Origin: Clostridia bacterium
GTDB lineage: Bacteria > Bacillota > Clostridia > Oscillospirales > CAG-272
DNA length: 64,000 nucleotides
Assembly (NCBI GenBank): GCA_017453305.1
Contig: JAFTKJ010000006.1
Location: 1 to 64,000, forward strand
Direction of reading: 5' to 3'
Every line of letters begins with the position of its first letter. The stretch's first letter is position 1. Below, piece after piece: positions 59,499-64,000 of this stretch. The notes beneath the pieces are model-generated. The model worked only from the letters and a program-made list of their open reading frames with translations, searched no databases and was not told where the DNA came from. The position numbers were made by a program, and so were the translations under genes.

Positions 59499-59723
59499 GA
59501 TATCAAGCTCCTTTGCATCGTTCAAAATGCGACGGTCACTTGCCGCCGCGTATGTGTGGTTTACAGCATAATTATACACCAGCTTTTTGCAAAATGCAAT
59601 ACGTATGTGCATAATTTTCTTCTTCTTCTTTTTTTGAGGAGGGGGTCAAAAAAAGTCTTGTTTTGTACCAAAAGAGCACCAAAAAGAGGAGCTCGATTTT
59701 AGAAAATTTGTGAAAAATGAACC

Positions 59724-59752
59724 TTGTTACCAAACGCCAAATGTGATATACT
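59724..59752 (+). promoter_or_regulatory. Promoter of the PTS IIC gene
   Basis: TTGTTA (59724-59729), 17-bp spacer, TATACT (59747-59752), about 34 bp before the ATG. Confidence 0.65.
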
Positions 59753-59785
59753 ATTGGAAAGAAAATTCGGAGGTTTGATAAAAAA

Positions 59786-60871
59786 ATGAAGGAAGTATTG
59801 AAAAAGTACGCAAAGCGGTACTTCATTGATGCAATGGGAGCTATGGCGCTCGGTCTTTTTGCTTCCTTGCTCATCGGTACCATCTTTAACACCATCGGTA
59901 TGATCCCCGGGCTTTCCGTTATGTCCACCATCGGTAAGGGTGCACAGGCGGTTGCAGGCGCGGCAATGGCAATTGCAATTGCGGTCTCCCTCAAGGCAGA
60001 TCCCTTAGTCGTTTACACCTGCGCGGCAGTCGGCTATCTTGCAAACGCAAACGGCGGCGCGGGCGGCCCCTTGGCAGTTCTCTTTATCGCCATCATCGCC
60101 TCCGAGGTTGGCATGCTGGTATCCAAAAAGACCAAGGTCGATATTTTGGTCACCCCGTTCGTCACGCTTCTCGTAGGCGGTATTCTCAGCGTGTTCTGCG
60201 CGCCCTACATCGGTCAGCTGGTCGGCTTTGTCAGCAACTTTATCGGCTGGGCGACCACACAGCAGCCCTTCCTGATGGGCATTATCGTTTCCGTTGTGAT
60301 CGGTGTTGCTCTGACCTTGCCTATCAGCTCGGCGGCGATCTGCGCGGCGATCTATCTTTCCGGTATGCCTGCGTTCGATGCCGCAGGTGAGTTGATCCTG
60401 CGCGACTATGCAGGGCTTGCGCTGGCAGGCGGTGCCGCTGTGGCAGGCTGCTGCGCGCAGATGGTCGGCTTTGCCGTAATGAGCTTTAAGGAAAACAAAT
60501 GGGGCGGTCTTGTTTCGCAGGGAATTGGCACGAGCATGCTGCAGATGCCCAACATCATCAAAAATCCGCGCATTTGGATCCCCGCAACGTTGACCAGCGC
60601 CATTACGGGACCGATTGCCACCTGCGTATTCCACATGCAAATGTACGGCGCGGCAATCAACTCGGGCATGGGTACGTGCGGACTTTTGGGCCCCATCGGC
60701 ATCATTTTGGGCTGGTTTGGCGGCTCTTATCCCGAAACGGTGACCGCAATGGATTGGATCGGACTGATCCTGATCTGCTTCATTCTTCCCGCGGTACTGA
60801 CACTGGCGTTCAGCGAGCTTCTTTACAAGCTCAAGTGGATCAAGCCCGGCGACCTCAAGCTGCCGGAATAA
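59786..60871 (+). CDS. PTS_EIIC_2-type membrane permease, stand-alone
   Basis: A 361-residue protein with about ten membrane helices, matching the PTS_EIIC_2 group (YkgO/PTS sugar IIC-like). The family pattern includes AMGLFASLLIGTIFNTIG-like, VAGAAMAIAIAVSLKADPLVVYTCAAVGYLANANGGAGGP, LPISSAAICAAIYLSG and GTSMLQMPNIIKNPRIWIPATLTSAITGPIATCVF. No IIA or IIB domain is attached, nor are their genes nearby, so phosphorylation-coupled transport is uncertain; members of this group may work as ordinary permeases. CGGAGG precedes the start. It is a single-gene unit. Confidence 0.85.
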   Translation: MKEVLKKYAKRYFIDAMGAMALGLFASLLIGTIFNTIGMIPGLSVMSTIGKGAQAVAGAAMAIAIAVSLKADPLVVYTCAAVGYLANANGGAGGPLAVLFIAIIASEVGMLVSKKTKVDILVTPFVTLLVGGILSVFCAPYIGQLVGFVSNFIGWATTQQPFLMGIIVSVVIGVALTLPISSAAICAAIYLSGMPAFDAAGELILRDYAGLALAGGAAVAGCCAQMVGFAVMSFKENKWGGLVSQGIGTSMLQMPNIIKNPRIWIPATLTSAITGPIATCVFHMQMYGAAINSGMGTCGLLGPIGIILGWFGGSYPETVTAMDWIGLILICFILPAVLTLAFSELLYKLKWIKPGDLKLPE

Positions 60872-60879
60872 AAATAAAG

Positions 60880-60919
60880 AGGGGTGAGTCACGTGCGGTT
60901 GAATGCGGTGCTCACCCCT
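60880..60919 (+). terminator. Terminator-like hairpin of the PTS gene
   Basis: AGGGGTGAG (60880-60888) pairs with CTCACCCCT (60911-60919); the T tract beyond is interrupted. Confidence 0.55.
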
Positions 60920-61055
60920 TGCGCCTTTTGTAGAAGGGCTGTTACAAAAAATTGCAAAAAAAATTGAAAAAAATTCCTCATGCTGTAAGATTTTGAATTG
61001 CTTTTGCGACTATATAGGTGAAAGGCCTTTTAAAACGATATAAGGAGGTGACCGT

Positions 61056-61607
61056 ATGAAGGACGAAAAAATCATTTTGCTGTATTGGGAGCGCAACGAA
61101 AGCGCCATTCGGGAAACCGAGCTGAAATACGGCAAATATTGCCACACCGTCGCCTACAATATTCTTCACTCGCACGAAGATGCCGACGAATGTGTCAACG
61201 ACACCTGGAACGGCGCTTGGAACGCCATGCCTCCCCAAAAGCCGACCCGATTGCAGAGCTTTCTTGCTCGCATTACCCGAAATATTGCCATCGACCGCGT
61301 TCGTTATGAAAGCGCGCAAAAGCGCGGTGCAGAGGTGGAGAGCGCCATTGACGAATATTGGGAATGCATTCCGAGCGAGGATGCCTCATTGGAGGACGAG
61401 ATCGCGCTAAAGCAGGCAATCAACTCTTTTCTTGCTTGTCTTGATACCAAAACACGTGTGATATTCATGCGCAGATATTGGTACACGATGAGCGTCAAGG
61501 AGATTGCCGACGGTATGCACCTTTCGGAAAGTCACGTCAGCGTCGTCCTGCACAGAACCAGACGCAAATTCAAAGATTATCTTACAAAGGAAGGGATATT
61601 TGTATGA
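61056..61607 (+). CDS. ECF-type RNA polymerase sigma factor
   Basis: A 183-residue sigma-70 family protein, similar in layout to the one at 23807. Region 2 is IILLYWERNESAIRETELKYGKYCHTVAYNILHSHEDADECVNDTWNGAWNAMPP, and region 4 is VIFMRRYWYTMSVKEIADGMHLSESHVSVVLHRTRRKFKDYL. AAGGAGGTG precedes the ATG at 61056. The stop overlaps the start of the beta-propeller membrane protein by four bases, so sigma factor and partner are made together, as with the other pair in this window. Confidence 0.93.
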   Translation: MKDEKIILLYWERNESAIRETELKYGKYCHTVAYNILHSHEDADECVNDTWNGAWNAMPPQKPTRLQSFLARITRNIAIDRVRYESAQKRGAEVESAIDEYWECIPSEDASLEDEIALKQAINSFLACLDTKTRVIFMRRYWYTMSVKEIADGMHLSESHVSVVLHRTRRKFKDYLTKEGIFV

Positions 61608-63508
61608 AGAAAAAGAATTGGTATCGCAGCCTCAGCCTTGCCGACGATCAATATATTGCCGAGGCACATCCCGCTCACGTCATCCATCCAAACAGATCAA
61701 AGGTGATCGTTTCGCTTGTGGCGGCATGCGCGTGCCTCGCACTCATTTTTGGCAGCTTGTGGCTCTTCATTCCGTTTGACACTACACCACCCGACGTATC
61801 GCGGTATGCGCAAAGCGAATATTACGAAATCATTCAAAAATTGAACGCGCTCACGTTCCAACCGCCCAAATATAAAAACAATGCCGAAAAGCTTTGGGCA
61901 GGGATCAAAACATTTCACCTGAATTTTGATGCCGCCGGTGAAGCCATTCCCGAAGATAATTCAGCAACAGATGGAATAAACAAATATCAAGAAATCACCG
62001 ACAACCAGGTAGCAGGCATTGTTGAAGCCGACCGCATCAAGCGGAGTGATACACACATTTATTTTTTGGATGATCAAACGCTTCGTATCTTCTCCATCGA
62101 CAAAGAAAACACAAAAGAGGTTGGCAACTACTGGATCAGCGGTGCATTTGGCGAATTTTATCTTTCGGACGATTGCAAAACCATAACGGTGGTAACTCAA
62201 TATTATAAAAAATCCGATAGCAACTATGACCGTTACGTTGGTCTGATCGCACTTGACGTCAGTGATCCTGCCAAGATTGTCCAAAAAGAGGAATTCACTG
62301 TTTCGGGGGCTTATATGTCCTCCCGCAAGGTGGGCGGCAGCATTCTGCTTTTGACAGAATTCGCGCTCCACAGGCAAGAGCTTGATTTTGACGACGAGAG
62401 CACCTTTCTTCCCCAAATTGACGAAGGAAACGGCTCATACAGCATTCCCGTCGACGGCATCGTATTCCCCGAAAACCTGAACAACACGCGCTATACGGTA
62501 GTGATGAAGTTAGATGAGAATACGCTTGCTCTCAAGGGTACCGCAGCCTATCTCTCTTACTCCGAGGACGTGTACGTTTCCATGGAGCACGTTTTTCTGA
62601 CGCATGTGTTTGCCGACGAAAAGGAAAGCGGGGACGGGAAAACCACGAGAAACTCCATGACAAAGATCTCTTGCCTGACCTATGGTGGTGATCACTTTGA
62701 GGAAAAAGGAAATGTAACGGTTAGAGGTTACGTCAAGGATCAATGGAGCATGGATGAGTACGAAGGGATTCTTCGCGTTTTCACTACCACCAACGCCACG
62801 ACCATTCGGGAGCATGTCTATCAAAACGGTACCGTGTCTGCAGAGATTCTGCAAACGGCAACCGGAAATTCTAATGCAAGCCTTTATTGCATCGATCTTT
62901 CCACATTCGAGGTCGTAGCGTCTGTAATCGATTTTGCCCCTCCGCGCGAGGAAATACAATCGGTAAGATTCGATCAGAAAACGGCATACGTTTGCACGTC
63001 TATCGAGCTCTCCGACCCCGTATTCTTCTTTGATCTTTCCAATCTTGACAACATCACTTATAAGGACACCGGTACGATCGAGGGGTTTTCCACCTCGCTG
63101 ATCAACCTTGGAAACGGGTATTTGCTTGGCATCGGCAGAGGCGACAGTGCTAGGAGTTTTAAGGTTGAAGTGTACGAAGAAGCCGAAAATGGCGTTCGTT
63201 CCGTTTGCGCGTACGAGCTTGAACTCACATACTATTCCACCGACTATAAATCCTATTACGTAGACCGCAAAAATCAGCTTGTTGGTGTTGGCATTATTGA
63301 TAGGAGCGATTATGCCACGGATCAATATTCGGGCGGAGTAAGCCGATATATCCTTTTGTATTTTGACGGATACGAGCTTGTAGAGCTTTTGAACGTACCG
63401 CTTGACGGTGATCCTTCCGATATGCGCGGCGTTTATATTGACGGCTATATGTATCTGTTTGGATCAAACGACTTTAAAGTGCGAAGCGTTTCGCTTCCAA
63501 AGCCGTAA
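61604..63508 (+). CDS. Membrane-anchored beta-propeller protein, putative anti-sigma partner
   Basis: A 634-residue protein with a cytoplasmic N-terminus (MKKKNWYRSLSLADDQYIAEAHP), one membrane helix at about 31-53 and a large extracytoplasmic C-terminal beta-propeller of the type found in secreted clostridial proteins (VAGIVEADRIKRSDTHIYFLDDQTLRIFSID, then regular blades up to YIDGYMYLFGSNDFKVRSVSLPKP). The N-terminus resembles that of the anti-sigma-like protein at 24400. Translational coupling to the ECF sigma gene suggests that it holds the sigma factor and senses an envelope or carbohydrate signal with the propeller. The ligand is unknown. The start at 61604 follows AAGGAAGGG. Confidence 0.85.
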   Translation: MKKKNWYRSLSLADDQYIAEAHPAHVIHPNRSKVIVSLVAACACLALIFGSLWLFIPFDTTPPDVSRYAQSEYYEIIQKLNALTFQPPKYKNNAEKLWAGIKTFHLNFDAAGEAIPEDNSATDGINKYQEITDNQVAGIVEADRIKRSDTHIYFLDDQTLRIFSIDKENTKEVGNYWISGAFGEFYLSDDCKTITVVTQYYKKSDSNYDRYVGLIALDVSDPAKIVQKEEFTVSGAYMSSRKVGGSILLLTEFALHRQELDFDDESTFLPQIDEGNGSYSIPVDGIVFPENLNNTRYTVVMKLDENTLALKGTAAYLSYSEDVYVSMEHVFLTHVFADEKESGDGKTTRNSMTKISCLTYGGDHFEEKGNVTVRGYVKDQWSMDEYEGILRVFTTTNATTIREHVYQNGTVSAEILQTATGNSNASLYCIDLSTFEVVASVIDFAPPREEIQSVRFDQKTAYVCTSIELSDPVFFFDLSNLDNITYKDTGTIEGFSTSLINLGNGYLLGIGRGDSARSFKVEVYEEAENGVRSVCAYELELTYYSTDYKSYYVDRKNQLVGVGIIDRSDYATDQYSGGVSRYILLYFDGYELVELLNVPLDGDPSDMRGVYIDGYMYLFGSNDFKVRSVSLPKP

Positions 63509-63529
63509 AATCCTGCATTCATCAAACAA

Positions 63530-63575
63530 AAGGGGCTGTCTCAAATGCGATAAAAAGCATTTGAGACAGCCCCTT
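63530..63575 (+). terminator. Terminator hairpin, TGTCTCAAAT family
   Basis: A perfect 19-bp stem (63530-63548 with 63557-63575) and 8-nt loop, with core GGCTGTCTCAAATGC. It shares its core with 7803-7845 and 58387-58423. No T run follows, so it may be a repeat element rather than a simple terminator. Confidence 0.75.
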
Positions 63576-64000
63576 GGCTCGCGCCGCTTCGCTACGCCGG
63601 TCCCTACAGGTTTGTGCGAATTTTGCGCGGTGTGCACAGAGGGGGCTCCCATGATAGAGGATGCAACTTTTCCTTTGGAAAGCTATTGGTAATCCTTCGT
63701 AGATCCCGCTTCGGCACAAGTGCCTCGCGCTTTTGCTTGCTCGAGCGCCTGCGGCTTCTCTCGACTCGCAAAAGTTCGGCTTCGTTCGCCGCACACGGCT
63801 CTCTCCGCTCAGGATGACACGTTAGAGGTAATACGGCGCGAACAAAATCATTTTCCATCGCCAAACAACTCTCTGAACGAGCAGGGGCTTGGAGGTGCCT
63901 GCGAGTTGGCGGGAGCCGAGCGCGACGAATGGAGCGCGCCGAAAAGTGATTCGATTGCTAACAAGTTCAATGCACAAAACAAAACGGGAGAGCACGAACT
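63576..64000. other. Repeat-like non-coding tail of the window
   Basis: No gene is supported in the last 425 bp. Overlapping open frames on both strands show no ribosome site or family resemblance. The segment contains CTCCGCTCAGGATGACA near 63805, a motif I recognise as common in dispersed intergenic repeats of Clostridia, and several GC-rich partial palindromes. A gene could begin past the right edge. Confidence 0.5.

Noticed and set aside
63522-63864. Minus-strand open frames at the right edge
   Set aside because: They overlap in two frames, include the terminator hairpin and have no recognisable domains.

Overview
The window looks like the chromosome of a spore-forming, low-to-mid GC member of the Clostridia, probably a plant-fibre-degrading gut resident. 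Evidence: an alpha/beta-type small acid-soluble spore protein, a T-box leader, strong TTGACA/TATAAT promoters with 16-18 bp spacers, AGGAGG ribosome sites, YWERxE-type ECF sigma factors, and many uronate and glycan genes. No rRNA, tRNA or CRISPR array was seen. A precise taxon cannot be given from the sequence alone.

Layout. 0-12 kb is mostly housekeeping: a broken AEC transporter, family 4 uracil-DNA glycosylase, a PHP phosphoesterase, phosphoglycerate mutase, ribosomal protein S20, cysteine synthase, an ABC exporter and an ABC-F ATPase. 11.6-12.9 kb is a LexA-like (S24) repressor facing a sigma-like HTH gene across a symmetric divergent promoter. 13-20 kb holds a UgtP-type glycolipid glycosyltransferase, then a valine T-box operon with a membrane-anchored SF2 helicase ahead of valS. 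20.1-23.5 kb is a GMP synthase gene lacking its amidotransferase half. Its 3' end is the attachment site of a 2.4 kb AT-rich mini-island carrying a type III toxin-antitoxin module (antitoxin RNA of three 36-nt repeats plus a ToxN/AbiQ toxin) and one unknown membrane protein. 23.8-25.3 kb is an ECF sigma/anti-sigma pair.

25-38 kb carries a glutamine amidotransferase-like hydrolase, a polysaccharide deacetylase, a DUF4838-type glycosidase-like protein, an orphan solute-binding lipoprotein, a PsiE-like membrane protein, two tandem leucine-rich-repeat lipoproteins, a phosphatase and a metallo-hydrolase. 38.5-47.5 kb has an unusual TIM-barrel protein, then a LysR-controlled cluster: an Ntn amidohydrolase, two creatininase-family enzymes, a GNAT-C acyltransferase, a SemiSWEET-like protein and an esterase. 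47.5-54.1 kb is a glucuronate operon (uxaC, mannonate oxidoreductase, uxuA, GH39, RraA-like) with a divergent AraC regulator. 54.2-56.8 kb is a second AraC regulator divergent from a GH109-like oxidoreductase. The rest holds a glycerophosphodiesterase, SASP, sugar isomerase, a lone PTS IIC protein and a second ECF sigma/anti-sigma pair.

Two stretches of regulatory DNA are duplicated within the window. A 94-bp AraC promoter region lies at 38.5 and 55.1 kb. A 173-bp lysR 5' end plus promoter lies at 41.6 and 43.0 kb. Each copy sits ahead of a different catabolic gene, which suggests that regulons here grow by promoter duplication. The best candidates for something undescribed are the guaA mini-island with its divergent antitoxin repeats, the valine T-box controlling a membrane-bound helicase, and the creatininase-pair gene cluster.
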